DNA from: Armigeres subalbatus
Taxonomy: Eukaryota; Arthropoda; Insecta; Diptera; Culicidae
Assembly (NCBI RefSeq): GCF_024139115.2
Contig: NC_085141.1
Span: 404,863,612 to 404,927,611, forward strand
DNA length: 64,000 nucleotides
Direction: 5' to 3'
A model generated the notes under the pieces. That model was not told the DNA's origin. It saw only the letters and a program-made list of their open reading frames with translations, and made no database searches. A program made the translations under genes and the position numbers. Positions 1 through 10,324 of the stretch are shown here, in pieces (position 1 is the stretch's first letter; each line of letters opens with the position of its first letter).

Positions 1-981
1 AATTTGATGAGTTTTTAGTGATATTATGACTCTGAGTACTCAAAAAAGCCAACCTAGGAATTTTATTTTAAAGCTTTTTTGATATCATAATCTGAAAATG
101 ATAAATTGCCACACGTTGCACAAAATAACAGATGGAATAATCGCTTGAAGTAATGCAAATAAGAACCTTAACTGCTACCGACTCATTGTCACAGAACTCA
201 CGCCCTTGCCGGCCATCGAAAATTTGCATCACAAAAGTGTCTTCCCTTATATCCCACTACTGCAATCCAGATTTAAAGTCACCCTTTGTTTGACCACCGT
301 CGGGTTGTGCAACGACAATTCAATTACCGGTTCTATCTGCACCGGGAATCTACAACATTAAACATCATTAAAATTAATCAAATCCGTCGGGTAAACAGAA
401 AGCTGCGTCAAACTGCATTTTAATTGCATCATAAATGAAAGATCTACGCCAGCTGTCCCTCTTTACCCTTAATACACACATTAACATACTCTGGCACCCC
501 GTTCCCTTCTCGAATTAATCTCCTCGCCGAAGCTAGGGACTGTCACATGCCTCCGTAAATCCTGTTTTATCTGCTTCGCCTTGATCTTGAAACTTCTTAC
601 CGAACCAACGAACCGAACCTCACGGGGGAAAAGGGCCGAGTGGGCGTCAGTCAGTCCGTCGTCATCCGGCAGGCTAAGTTCGGGGTCAGGTCAGGGCAGC
701 CGAACACCCAAACCGAACCAACGGCCATAAATTAGAGGGTCGAAAGCCGATAGCATAAAGTTTCCGCTCCTACACTCCTGTCTGCCACGTCGCATCGATC
801 CACTCATGAATAATCTATTCCTGTGAGTTGTGTTGCTTGTCTGCGAGCTGTTCCCAGTTGTGACAAAGTGTCTTTTTATTGACCGGTCGCCGGTAACAGT
901 CAGTCAGTCAGTGTAGGTAGGTAGGTCTACTGGAAACGAAACACGCGCGCGACAAGTCCCCTCCAACCAGTGGCAGGCGGC
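1..981. other. No gene recognised; unique-looking DNA
   Basis: I see no convincing coding region. The right part (about 580-930) is richer in G+C than its surroundings and ends in a short run of CAGT followed by GTAG units (897-928). It could be a promoter-proximal or 5' UTR stretch, but no TATA box or initiator can be assigned with confidence. Confidence 0.4.
897..928. repeat. CAGT/GTAG simple repeat
   Basis: Four CAGT units run directly into GTAGGTAGGTAGGT. This is low-complexity DNA just upstream of the small frame at 982. Confidence 0.7.
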
Positions 982-1068
982 ATGGACAAATCCATCAAAA
1001 ATTCGATTTTTAGGTTCTCGCTAGACGAGCAGCACCTACACTTTGGCTTCGTCTTCAGGTGCGGTTAA
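982..1068 (+). CDS. Small open frame, possible first coding exon (weak)
   Basis: An ATG in a fair context (GCGGCATGG) opens a 28-codon frame beginning MDKSIKNSIFRFSLDEQ and ending at TAA 1066-1068. The sequence TTCAGGTGCGG near its end could serve as a splice donor, so this could be a first coding exon rather than a complete peptide. It lies just after a GC-richer block with simple repeats, as 5' exons of insect genes often do. I recognise no family, there is no downstream exon I can join to it, and a chance frame of this size is common. Function unknown. Confidence 0.15.
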   Translation: MDKSIKNSIFRFSLDEQHLHFGFVFRCG

Positions 1069-1555
1069 GAAATATGGCGACATAAAAAATACGGTGTTTG
1101 TGCTGTGCAAAGTGGAGGTGTTATTGAATTACAGTTTTCAGGCGTTCTGAACCATGGGTGCTTTCTTATCCGTTCGAATAATGGATGTAACTAACGACCT
1201 GGTTAAACAAGTCAAAGTATTCTGCGGATGAGCTTTCGATGATCAGCTTTGTTTTTTTAAGATGGCGTTTTATGTTATACAAGATAATAGATAATAAGTA
1301 AGATGATAAATAAGATAATAAAAATATTTGATTATTATAATCAAACTCTTCTACATTTTGTATGAAATTTGTTAATTGACTTGCGTACTTAGGGAGCCTG
1401 TACAACCCCAATGATGCATCCGACTTGAAAAATCTCCATCCTGAGCGATGTCTACATGCCGTTGAGTGATTTCCACTGTTACACACTATGTATCGCTAGC
1501 ATATAACAGCACAGCATATTTTGATGCGTGCAATTTTTTGCCTATCGATCGCTTT

Positions 1556-1675
1556 CATAGGGCCTGCATGCGATTACATGCAGCTTTTTATAGAAATTCA
1601 TCAGAGCACACTGTCAAATCTCATCACATCCTATCCAGGCCAATCAGGTCACGCCCTTTCACTCTAGTCTAGCCT
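1556..1675 (+). repeat. Short repeat shared with 53100-53250
   Basis: Both places carry AGGGCCTGC, an ACATGCAGCTTTTT block, then CAGAGC and CACTGTCAAA and finally CACATCCTA with a following AGGC. Similarity is imperfect but in the same order and spacing. The family is not recognised. Confidence 0.5.
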
Positions 1676-2267
1676 TGTCAGAAGGGCAACAGTCCCCATA
1701 GGCTACACTTCCAGCTAAGTGCGCAACCCCTAAATGGCGGTGAATTGTCATCGGAAGACTCATCTTTCTATTTTTCAAAATCTATAAAAAGCAGGAGCAA
1801 CGCAGGGTAGAACTCAAGAATTTTCAATGTTTAAACACTTCCCCATTTCTGAGATATTGAACGCACTACAAAGCAGCCAAACAGTAACAGCTACTGGAAC
1901 TTCCACAGCCATCCCCACAAGAACTTTCGCAGCCGCCAAATCGGTCACCGTCAAATGCTATCTGTTGTGCATTGCGACCACGTTTTCAATGAAAGCAAAG
2001 GAGGATAAGAAGTCGACAAGGACAAGGAGGACAAACGTCTGGATGAACTAATTTGATGAGCACGTTCCAGTTATTTAGGTACTAGGTAGTAGGTACATCC
2101 CAATCCCCACACTCCCTGAAGAAACATTTCTTGCTTCAGAAGTGAATCCTTTTTGTGGTACTAGTATTCGTAACAAAACGGGCACCATTACGGAGCATGA
2201 GATTTGATCAAATTATTCGTAGTACTACTTGACCAACACTCCCAGCTGGGTGAGGGATAGAGGATGA

Positions 2268-2269
<2 letters not shown>

Positions 2270-2308
<39 letters not shown>
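2270..2308. repeat. (CA)n microsatellite
   Basis: An uninterrupted run of about 19 CA dinucleotides inside the unnamed repeat. Confidence 0.97.
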
Positions 2309-2310
<2 letters not shown>

Positions 2311-3292
2311 TAAAAAGCAGGAATTCACAAATGGTACAATGCAATGTTTTATTGACGGATTTGACAGGTTTTCTTCTATTAGTGTCAGGCTCAAAGGGTT
2401 TTGTTGAGATCAAACACTTCTGAACTCGAACACAGCATTCTTTCATATTCAAATTTTGAAGCACGAATGAAAAATAAGTTGATAGCACCAAATAATAAGA
2501 AAAATCCCGTAAAAGCATTCGAATATTTTCCTACATGTTTTCTTTGTGTCAGTAAAGTCCAGATAAATTTCATTAGGTAGTTCTTCTGAGAGGTATTTCA
2601 ATATTTATTTATATTTTAGTTCAACTGCCATTCAATTTTTTTGTAACCCGGAAGTACAGGGTGATTTGGGTTGGTTGTCAGTAAAGTAAATGTACATAAA
2701 ATAAAACGAAAGTTTCAAAACTATCATACTTTTATTTTAATCAAAGATTGTATATAACTTGTTTCAAATTTTGGGTTGGAATAAATATTTATTTCTTTTA
2801 GCAGACTTACACTCTTAAATTTTTTAAACAAAAAGGACCTGGCACGCACGATACTAAATCCTAATATTATTCAACATATCTTCTTCAATTTTTGACGTAA
2901 ATCATATTTAGAAGTTCACAGCTTCAGTCTATCTGATAAGCTTCCGCTGTGTTGTATTTTTAGGTGTGTAAATCATACATAAATATAGTCTGAAATTTTA
3001 AATACATTTTTTTCACATTTTCCATTGAATAACCATTATTTTGGTTGAATCAAAAGGAAACTCATAAAAAACACACTAGTCCTAATTGAGTATTGCAAAA
3101 CTTTAAGAAAAAAGATCCAAACGAAACTTGGAAACGTTAAAAAAGCATAAAGTTTTCAAACACTGACAAGCAACCCTACTCACCCTGTAATTATGATAAA
3201 TTCTGGTTATTTGTTGATGTTTGAATAATAGTATACTTTTCGTGAAGTTTAAGAGGTAGTTATTTGTGTATATTTTTGAGCCGATAGAAATA

Positions 3293-4065
3293 CAGTTGAC
3301 TCTCTATATCTCGATGTTCTATATCTCGATATATCTCCCTATGTCGATGGTTTCCTCAGTCCCTCCAATCTACATACATTTGAGCTTCCTACATCTCGAT
3401 AATCTTCATATCTCGATATCTCTCTATATCTATGGGTTCTGATCATATTTTGTTTAGGATTCACTCTCCTTATCTAGATCAACATTTGAAAAGGGCGTAA
3501 CAGCCAAAATTTATTCCTTCTGATTCTTTGTCCACATATATAGCTATATATGTAGACGGAGAATCAGAAGGAATAATTTTTGGCTGTTACGCCCTTTTCA
3601 AATGTTGGTCTAGATATGTCGATATGTTATTTTTTTTAGGCTACTAGACTATTTTCGGACAAAAACAAACACATAAACAACAGGAAACGACATTTGTTTT
3701 GTTCGTTTTTCATAACAACGAGCTTTTTTTGGATCTAGTACCCATTTCAATTTTTCTTCCATCCCTCGATCTCTCTCTATCCTTTCAGTAGAAGCATAAG
3801 TACTAGAACGCTAGTAGCGCTGTAGTCATTTAAAATATGTTGCCAAATTATGCTTCAACAAGATTCAATTGGCCATAATTCATGCATCATGTTGTAGTGC
3901 ATGTTTGGTTTCATCACCACCAACGGTTTGACACTTGCAGTACTGGTACTTTGGCTGCCAGGTCGAAGTAACCAAGATGTTAGTCACGCGAACAGGGACG
4001 ACATTAGCAATCTTATACTTTTGAATCAACTGTCCCTTCAATATCGAGATGTGGAGAGGCGACTG
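3293..4065. mobile_element. pogo/Tigger-type non-autonomous element with TA duplication
   Basis: The left end CAGTTGACTCTCTATATCTC and the reverse complement of the right end, CAGTCGCCTCTCCACATCTC, are near-identical terminal inverted repeats. Each end is flanked by TA (3291-3292 and 4066-4067). The CAGTTGAC-type terminus and TA target duplication are those of the pogo/Tigger branch of Tc1/mariner. At about 773 bp with no transposase frame it is a MITE-like derivative. The interior holds repeated TATCTCGATATC words near the left end and a nested palindrome at 3473-3614. A related fragment lies at 56900-57115. Confidence 0.8.
3473..3614. mobile_element. Near-perfect palindromic MITE nested in the pogo-type element
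   Basis: The left arm, starting TCTAGATCAACATTTG, is repeated in inverted orientation with only a few mismatches, and the two arms meet at TATATAGCTATATA around 3536-3550. TA dinucleotides flank both ends. A 142-bp sequence that is almost all stem is typical of a foldback MITE. Confidence 0.75.
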
Positions 4066-4167
4066 TATTTAAAAAATCAAAACATTTTTTTACAAATCCG
4101 ATAAGCTTTTTGATTTTATTTTTGTATTTTAATATTTATTTTTTATAACCCCCCTTCCACAGTCCTA

Positions 4168-4300
4168 AGGTCACAAGATCGCATATGATATTACATGAGA
4201 TGCTAAAGTTATGGCGATATAGGTACTATCCCATACAACATGTACGTACATCATCTCAATTTTTACATTTTATGTTGCATCATATACGATCTTGTGATCT
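4168..4300. mobile_element. Small TIR MITE, copy 1 of 3 (ACAAGATCGTATATGATG family)
   Basis: The ends are TCACAAGATCGCATATGAT and the inverse of CATATACGATCTTGTGA. The body contains a GATGCTAAAGT word and a TACGTACAT word also found at 22408-22550, where the ends are better preserved. No coding capacity. Confidence 0.65.
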
Positions 4301-4504
4301 TGCTATGTGATAATTACTCACATACAGACAGAAATTTGCAATTGAGCATCTTTTAGTCAATCCTGATGAAACCCCTAGGGAGTAAATAAGTGACCTTTGA
4401 AGAGTTTTGTATCTCTAAAGTGTTTACAATGGATCAATCGCCGCGAAATTGCTGGTGGGGATTCTCATCGATTTGTTTTCGGCGAAAATGACAAAACAAA
4501 ACTT

Positions 4505-4680
4505 TGCCAGACTGTCCGGACGTTTCGGTCGATTTACTGGCCTTCGACCATCTTCTGCGGACACTAACCATCACATTTATTGTTAAAAAGCACATTAAAT
4601 TTTACAAAATAATAACATACCATCTTCCAGTCACTTATTTTCTAACAGACAGCCATTACTACTAACTATTGACACACACA
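4505..4680 (-). mobile_element. Repeat with hammerhead-like motif, copy 1
   Basis: This stretch matches 10100-10235 in the block GGACGTTTCGGTCGATT followed by ACT-GCCTTC, CTGCGGACA and, further on, a CAGTCACTTATT / GGTCACTTATT block and GCCATTA. Read on the minus strand the core resembles a hammerhead ribozyme (separate entry). Hammerhead motifs of this sort are known from Penelope-like retroelements, so it may be a terminal fragment of one. No reverse transcriptase is present. Confidence 0.4.
4513..4563 (-). ncRNA. Hammerhead-ribozyme-like motif (degenerate)
   Basis: On the minus strand the order is TGTCCG (stem I), CAGAAGA (core, CUGANGA expected), a single extra T, GGTCG-loop-CGACC (stem II), GAAA (core), CGTC (minimal stem III and cleavage triplet), CGGACA (stem I). 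Stem I pairs over 6 of 6 bases and stem II over 5 of 5. Two features argue against activity: the core U is replaced by A, and there is an extra base before stem II. Confidence 0.35.
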
Positions 4681-5104
4681 AACAAAGTACAATCTTTACA
4701 TTCTAACTGCTATTGGTATTAGTTCTAAGTTTGCTAATAATAGAGTTGTACGCATTTTTAAAATTTGCTGAGTCTTTTGCTTATTTACTACATTTTCGTC
4801 TCCTTTAATCTTAATGTAAAATGTTTCTGCAGTCAGTCTTGTATTGTTTTTGCTTATTTTGTCAAGTATTCTGGTTTTTCAAAGTCAAAAATGTGTCCCT
4901 CTTCTATAGTGTGCTGTGATAAACCTGTACCGGAAATGTTTTTTGTTTTCACATTGTATTTATGCTGGTCCAGACGTTTATATAAAAAATCTCTAAAGTG
5001 ATAAAAGTGAAGAAAATTCGAAAAAAAAAATAATGGGGTTTGTTAGAGTTTAATAAATTTAAGATCTGACGAAAAACAAAATTTCAAAAACACATTAATA
5101 TTCA

Positions 5105-5544
5105 GCATAATATGTATTCACGGCACGGCACGGCAAATGCTGGGTAAAGCGTACCATTGGTACTTCGCGTACCTGAAGGAATAAAATAGACCCCATCTCG
5201 CGGTCCTTAGCCTCTTACCCAGCAACTCCTATCCCTACCTCCCCGCGGTGCTGGCCGGGATACGAGCAACCATAGGGAAGATCGGGTAACCAATCACGGT
5301 GGGAGCTATGGTCGTATGCTCTCCGGAGGTGCAAATCTTATTGAGCGTCTGTTCTCCATGTCAGGATCGGCTCACAACAGCGTCTGTTCTCCATGTTAGG
5401 GGCGTCTGAGCATCGTCCGAGTGCCAGCGAGGGACTTTAAGTGAAACTGTGCACCATGGTCCTCCGGAAATAAGGAGGAGTGGTCCTCTGGAAATTTAGG
5501 GGTTTGGTGTCAGGCCCTGCAAGCCAGCCTTTAAAAAATCTTAA
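5105..5544 (+). mobile_element. 5' leader of RTE-type LINE copy
   Basis: This GC-richer stretch lies directly upstream of the endonuclease frame and starts near a CGGCACGGCACGGC triplication. It contains two copies of GCGTCTGTTCTCCATGT (about 5345 and 5381) and paired TGGTCCTC-GGAAAT phrases (about 5457 and 5482), so the leader is itself internally duplicated. It is read as the untranslated leader because the endonuclease frame opens just after a TAA at 5542-5544. The exact 5' end is uncertain. Confidence 0.5.
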
Positions 5545-6438
5545 GCAACGAACAATCAACAAGAGAGTACGGACCGGAACCATCGGCGAAGACCACTGCG
5601 ACGAAAAGGGACTAGCGATTGGAAACTCGGTTCGTGGAACTGCAAATCTCTCAACTTCATCGGGAGCACACGCATACTCGCCGATGTGCTCAAGGACCGT
5701 GGATTCGGCATCGTAGCGCTGCAGGAGGTTTGTTGGAAGGGATCAATGGTGCGAACGTTTAGAGGTAATCATACCATCTACCAGAGCTGCGGCAACACAC
5801 ATGAGCTGGGAACAGCTTTCATAGTGATGGGCGATATGCAAAGGCGCGTGATCGGGTGGTGGCCGATCAATGAAAGAATGTGCAGGTTGAGGATCAAAGG
5901 CCGGTTCTTCAACTTCAGCATAATCAACGTCCATAGCCCACACTCCGGAAGCACTGATGATGATAAGGACGCATTCTACGCGCAGCTGGAACGTGAGTAC
6001 GACAGCTGCCCAAGCCACGACGTCAAAATCATCATAGGAGATTTGAACGCTCAGGTTGGCCAAGAGGAGGAGTTTAGACCGACTATTGGAAAGTTCAGCG
6101 CTCACCGGCTGACGAACGAAAACGGCCTACGACTAATTGATTTATCCGCCTCGAAGAATATGACCATTCACAGCATCTACTTTCAACACAGCCTCCCGTA
6201 TCGGTACACCTGGAGATCGCCACTGCAGACAGAATCACAAATCGACCACGTTCTGATTGATGGACGGCACTTCTCCGACATTATCGACGTCAGGACATAT
6301 CGTGGCGCTAACATCGACTCGGACCACTATCTGGTGATGGTTAAACTGCGCCCAAAACTATCCGTCATCAACAATGTTCGGTACCGACGACCGAGAAAAA
6401 AAGAAAAAAAAGCTGGCGATTTATTGAATTTATCTTAA
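5545..6438 (+). pseudogene. RTE-type LINE endonuclease domain, 3' truncated
   Basis: The frame is open from 5545; the first ATG is at 5686, but homology starts earlier, at WKLGSWNCKSLNF (5620), so the true start was probably upstream. It encodes an apurinic-endonuclease-like domain that nicks target DNA during retrotransposition. Visible motifs are the N of WNCKSL, the catalytic E in VALQEVCW, GDLNAQVG, the RYTWRSP block, QIDHVLID and the terminal SDHYLVMVKL. About 270 residues of endonuclease are intact, but no reverse transcriptase follows: at about 6410-6436 the frame runs into lysine-rich sequence and a stop, and unrelated repeat DNA begins. The organisation fits RTE-clade elements, in which the endonuclease is N-terminal in one long ORF. 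It may belong to the same family as the RT fragment at 60751, but the two do not overlap. Confidence 0.8.
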
Positions 6439-7265
6439 AGAAATATTTGTTCATAATCAAATTTTTCTATAATTTGTATGAAATTTGTGAATTGACTTAC
6501 TTAGGGATCCTGTGCACCCGCAGTGGTGCATAGGGCTGACTTGAAAGATCAGGCAAGCTACACAACCAGCTAAGTACGCAACCCTGGAACTGGCGGTGAA
6601 TTGCCATCGGAAGACCCGTGGAAGCACGAGTATTAGAACTTGTGAGGATCAGAGCTATGTTAAGCGCTCCTTCCCGGATTCGAACCCACCCAAAATATCC
6701 ACCACTTTCCAAAAACTAAAAAAAGCGGAAATTGAAAAATAGTGCAATGCAAAAACAAAAACCTTGACAGGTTCTGTTCTATTAGTGCCAGACTCAGGGG
6801 GTTTTGTTGAGGTCAAACGCTCCGGAGCTCGAACACAGTAATCTTTCTTATTCAAATTTTGAAGCACAAACAAAAAAGAAGGTTGATTGCATAAAATTAA
6901 GAAAAAAATCGGTGAAACCATTCAAATATTTTGCTTACATGTTTTCATTGTGTCAGTGAAATCCAGATTAATTTCATTAGGAAGTTCTTCTGGGAGGTTG
7001 TTCAATATTGATTTTTACTTTAGTTCAACTGTCCCTCGCTCCCTCGATTTGTTTTGCCCAAAAATAATATTTTGAGGGCGCAACAAAAAAAATTCAGACA
7101 ATCCTCAAAATTATGCGAATTTTATTTTGTAGCAACCTCAAAATATTAATTTTGAGCGAAAAAATCCGAGGGGGGAAGACATAATTGTTTTTTAATATTT
7201 GTATTGGCCTTATTTGTTGATGTTTAAAATGGTTGGATAATTTATAAGTTCAAGAGGTAGTTTTG
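6437..7265 (+). repeat. Unnamed interspersed repeat, copy 2
   Basis: Second copy of the family described at 1296-3290, starting exactly where the LINE endonuclease breaks off. It includes GGATTCGAACC at 6676-6686, whose reverse complement looks like a Pol III B box, but no convincing A box is visible at the right distance. No coding capacity is assigned. Confidence 0.55.
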
Positions 7266-7478
7266 AGGCCGTCTACTGTCCAATCACTACACTCTAAATG
7301 CACATCTTTTCAGAGTGAGGCTCTCGGAAGACAATCTGTTTGCAGCGAGGAATATCAGGATATTGTTTACGTCGTGTGGGCGTGCAAGGAACATCGTGGC
7401 CCCAGATCTGCGTTAAAGGAATATCTCCGGGTCAGAGGAAAACAACCAAAGTCTCCTAACAAACTTGAAAGCGGGTGA
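7263..7478 (+). pseudogene. C-terminal fragment of an I/R1-type LINE polyprotein
   Basis: The peptide CSEEYQDIVYVVWACKEHRG, followed by PRSALKEYL and a basic tail, resembles the cysteine-rich region at the C-terminus of I/R1/LOA-group reverse transcriptases (pattern C...ED..HVVWxC...R..L...L). There is no RT core here, so this is a dead 3' remnant. Similarity was judged by eye and the clade is uncertain. Confidence 0.4.
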
Positions 7479-7639
7479 AGCGCTTATTCAGCTAAAAATA
7501 GTCTTGGAAAAATTAGCTTATTCAACTTAAATTGTTTGTTGGGATTAGCGAAGTGTTGGCGGGGCTTGATCTCTATTACATGTCCCTTGATAACCAATTT
7601 TTGAGAGATTCTGATGTAAGAATGCAATCATAGTTCGCC

Positions 7640-7901
7640 CATCCTCTTGTCTACCATACCCCATCACGAATATCTTCCTCTTGTTTTCCAGTTAAATGTC
7701 TGTCGACAAAAATCATACGCGGTTTTTTACAGTCTACTCTGTGCTTCGTCTTTGGCGTATTGAATTCCTCATTTAGGGCTTCTTCTCCAGAAACTTGTTC
7801 CATTCTTTTTTTCAATTTCCCACAAATCTGGATTTCGGCGCCCCCTAAGGCCTGGCGCCCTTGGCGGGGGCCAACCTGGCCAACCACACGCTACGGCGCT
7901 G
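7640..7901 (-). mobile_element. Terminal part of a hAT element of the ZBED/hAT5 type
   Basis: On the minus strand the element begins at 7901 with CAGCGCCGTAGCGTGTGG, followed by GGGCGCCAGGC and GGGGGCGCC. This layout is characteristic of one widespread animal hAT group. An open frame continues inward (7651-7887) with a charged peptide that includes MEQVSGEEALNEEF and RMIFVDRHLTGKQEED. No transposase domain or zinc finger is visible, and the other end of the element was not found. Confidence 0.45.
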
Positions 7902-9760
7902 AAGTTAATATATGATGAAATTTGGTAATTTGCTAAAATTTATTAAAATTCGTTAAAATTGGTTAAATATGTTAAAATTTTATAAGTAAAGTTTGATAGA
8001 ATTTGATAAAATTTGACAATGTGCCAAAATGTGATAAAAGGAATATAATTTAAATAATATGAAATATATTGAAATAAATGAAATTGAATAAATGAAATAT
8101 AATTTGATAAAATATGTCAAAAATTGATAAAATTTGTAAAAATTTGATTTTTTTTTAAATTTTGATAAAATTTGGTAATTTGGCGAACTATGCATGCAGT
8201 TTATAAAACAAAATTTGATAATATTCTATGTTTTGAAATTATATAATTTGTTCGGTAAAATTTGATAAAGTTTGATAAAATAATTTGCCAAATTTTATAA
8301 AATTTTATAAAGTTTGATGAAATTTTGATATATGTACTAATATGAATTCTTATGAAATTTGATGAAGTTTGAGAAATTTGATAAATTTTAAAAGAATGCG
8401 ATACCACAGACAGTCTGTGGCGATACTATTTGGTAAAATTTAATAAAGCTTGCTGAAGTTTAATGAATTGCTAAATTTTCATAAAGTTGGATAAAAATTA
8501 TTATAAATTGAATAGATGAAATATAATTTGATAACATATGTCAAAAATTGATAAAATTTGTAAAAATTTGAAAAAAAATTTTTTTTGTAAAATTTGGTAA
8601 AGTTGGATAGGTTTAACAAAATTTGATACAATTTGACAGAATTTGTTAAAATTTGATAATTTTCCGAAATGTGATGAATTTTCATTAAATTTGATAAAAT
8701 ATGTCATATAACATAGATGAAATTTGTCAAAATTTGATAAAATTTGGTAAAGTTCGAAACTTGATAAATATTTATAAAATTTATTATTATGATAAAATTT
8801 ATTGACACTTGATAAAATTTGGAAATAATGATAATGATGTTAATAATTTAATGTTCATAAAACAGAATTGATATAATTTGATACAGTTCGAAAAATTTGA
8901 TAAAGCTTGATAAAATTTATTAGAATTTAATGTTTTTTTTAATTTGATAAAATTTGGTAAAATTTTATGAAACTTGAAAAAAATATAAAGTTTGATAGCT
9001 TCTTGATGCATTTATATGAAATACTATAAAATTTGATGATGTTAAAAAAATTTGAATTTTTAAAATATTTGCCAAAAACAGACGAAAATGATAAAGTTTG
9101 GTGAAGTTTGATGAATTTGATAAAACTTGCTCAAATGCTTAGTTCTAGATCAAATTATATGCAATTTCATTTAATTTGATACAGTTTGTGTAATTTGATA
9201 AAATTTATAAGAATGTGATAATATTTGGTGAAGTTTGATTCTTGTAAAGTTTGGTTGAATTTGATAATTGTCTTAAATTTGATAAGAATTGATGAGTTGG
9301 TTGTGAAGTTTGATAAATTTGATAAAACGTGATAAAATTTACAAAAAATTGATAATAATGATAATGATTCATTGCAATTCAATTTAGGTTCATAAAACAA
9401 AATTCGATAGTATTGCAGGAAATTTTGCGAAACCAGCAAATTTGTTGGATGAAATTTCATGAAACTTAATATAATTTGGAAATCCGATAAAATTTATTAG
9501 AAATTGAATTTATTTGATGATTGATAAAGTTTGATAGAATTTAAAATAAAAATTGAAAATATTTTTGAAAATTTGATAAAATTTAAAAAGTTTCGATAAA
9601 ATTTGTGAAAATGATGGAGATTTTGGATAAGATGTGAACAAATTTGAAGAGTTTTGATGCTAACAATCAAATTTGATAAAACATGTTTTATAAAGACATT
9701 TTCTGCTAATAAATTATAAAATTTCTCGTCAAATTTGAAGCAACTTTATAAAAATAGAAA
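7902..9760. repeat. AT-rich degenerate tandem array, TTTGATAAAATTTG-like
   Basis: For about 1.85 kb nearly every 11-14 bp contains a variant of AAATTTGATAAAATTTG. Units vary in length and are much degraded; several interruptions are visible (about 8400-8420 and 9380-9440). Minus-strand frames through it encode repetitive F/I/K/N/L peptides (NFIKFY, KLYQIL) and are artefacts of the repeat. It starts one base after the hAT terminus. Confidence 0.9.
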
Positions 9761-9829
9761 AAAAAATTTGTTAAATCATGTGACAATCCATACAATACAT
9801 TTAGGATCGGGGTTGAAATTGGCCATATT

Positions 9830-9860
9830 TTGCGTTACGTAATAAATGGATCTTCCCTTA
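9830..9860 (-). repeat. Half-site of a GGAAGATCCAT-type DNA element
   Basis: GTTACGTAATAAATGGATCTTCC resembles the right end of the MITE at 42431-42600. Only one end is visible. Confidence 0.3.
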
Positions 9861-10044
9861 AATGTTAGTTTATTCAAATATGAATTAATTTTATGAATTT
9901 AGAAGAATTCAGAAGATACACAAAAACTCTCAAAGTTTTATCCGTCCACTTTTTTATAAAATTTATTCGAAAAAAATTATAAACACTTCCGAAGGCAGGG
10001 TAAAAAAAATCTAATAATTTTTAGTTTCATAAATCGTGAATTAA

Positions 10045-10235
10045 TTGAATACAGTATCCCCCTTATCCGGACCTCACTCATCGGACGACTCGGCGAGTAG
10101 TAGTAGTAGTTTGTTCTGTACGGACGTTTCGGTCGATTCACTAGCCTTCAACCGTATTCTGCGGACAAAGCTTCCGGTCACTTATTCATTAATAGACCGC
10201 CATTATTACTGTAATAATTATTACTGTAATAAGAT
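10045..10235 (-). mobile_element. Repeat with hammerhead-like motif, copy 2, next to a pogo-like end
   Basis: The stretch from about 10100 matches 4505-4680. Immediately upstream, TACAGTATCCCCCTTATCCGG (10053-10073) resembles a pogo/Tigger terminus. The 72-codon plus frame across this region is therefore not treated as a gene. Confidence 0.4.
10117..10167 (-). ncRNA. Hammerhead-ribozyme-like motif, second copy (more degenerate)
   Basis: It has the same 51-nt length as the first copy. Stem II is GGTTG with CGACC, which keeps pairing through a G-U wobble. Stem I has one mismatch (TGTCCG against CGTACA), and the first core strand is CAGAATA, so two core bases are lost. Confidence 0.25.
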
Positions 10236-10324
10236 TTGCCCGCAGAAGAGTCAACAACAGTAATTAAATTAAAACTCATTACAAAATTTGATTTCATGAT
10301 GTATGAAAAAATTTAATTAAATTT

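Larger units (their letters stand above)
1296..3290 (+). repeat. Unnamed interspersed repeat, copy 1 (long, interrupted)
   Basis: Blocks of this stretch match the repeat at 6437-7265 in the same order. Shared blocks include ATTTGTATGAAATTTG with the downstream ACTTAGGG, GGCGGTGAATTG with CATCGGAAGAC, TTTTGTTGAG with GAACACAG, TTTTGAAGCAC, the CATTAGG-AGTTCTTCT block, and a final TTTGTTGATGTTT with AAGAGGTAG. Copy 1 is longer because it holds extra DNA, including a CA microsatellite and about 600 bp between 2640 and 3200. It has no coding capacity that I can see. The class is unknown; a non-autonomous DNA element or LINE UTR is possible. Ends are approximate. Confidence 0.55.

Noticed and set aside
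5743..6105. 120-codon minus frame
   Set aside because: Antisense shadow of the endonuclease domain.
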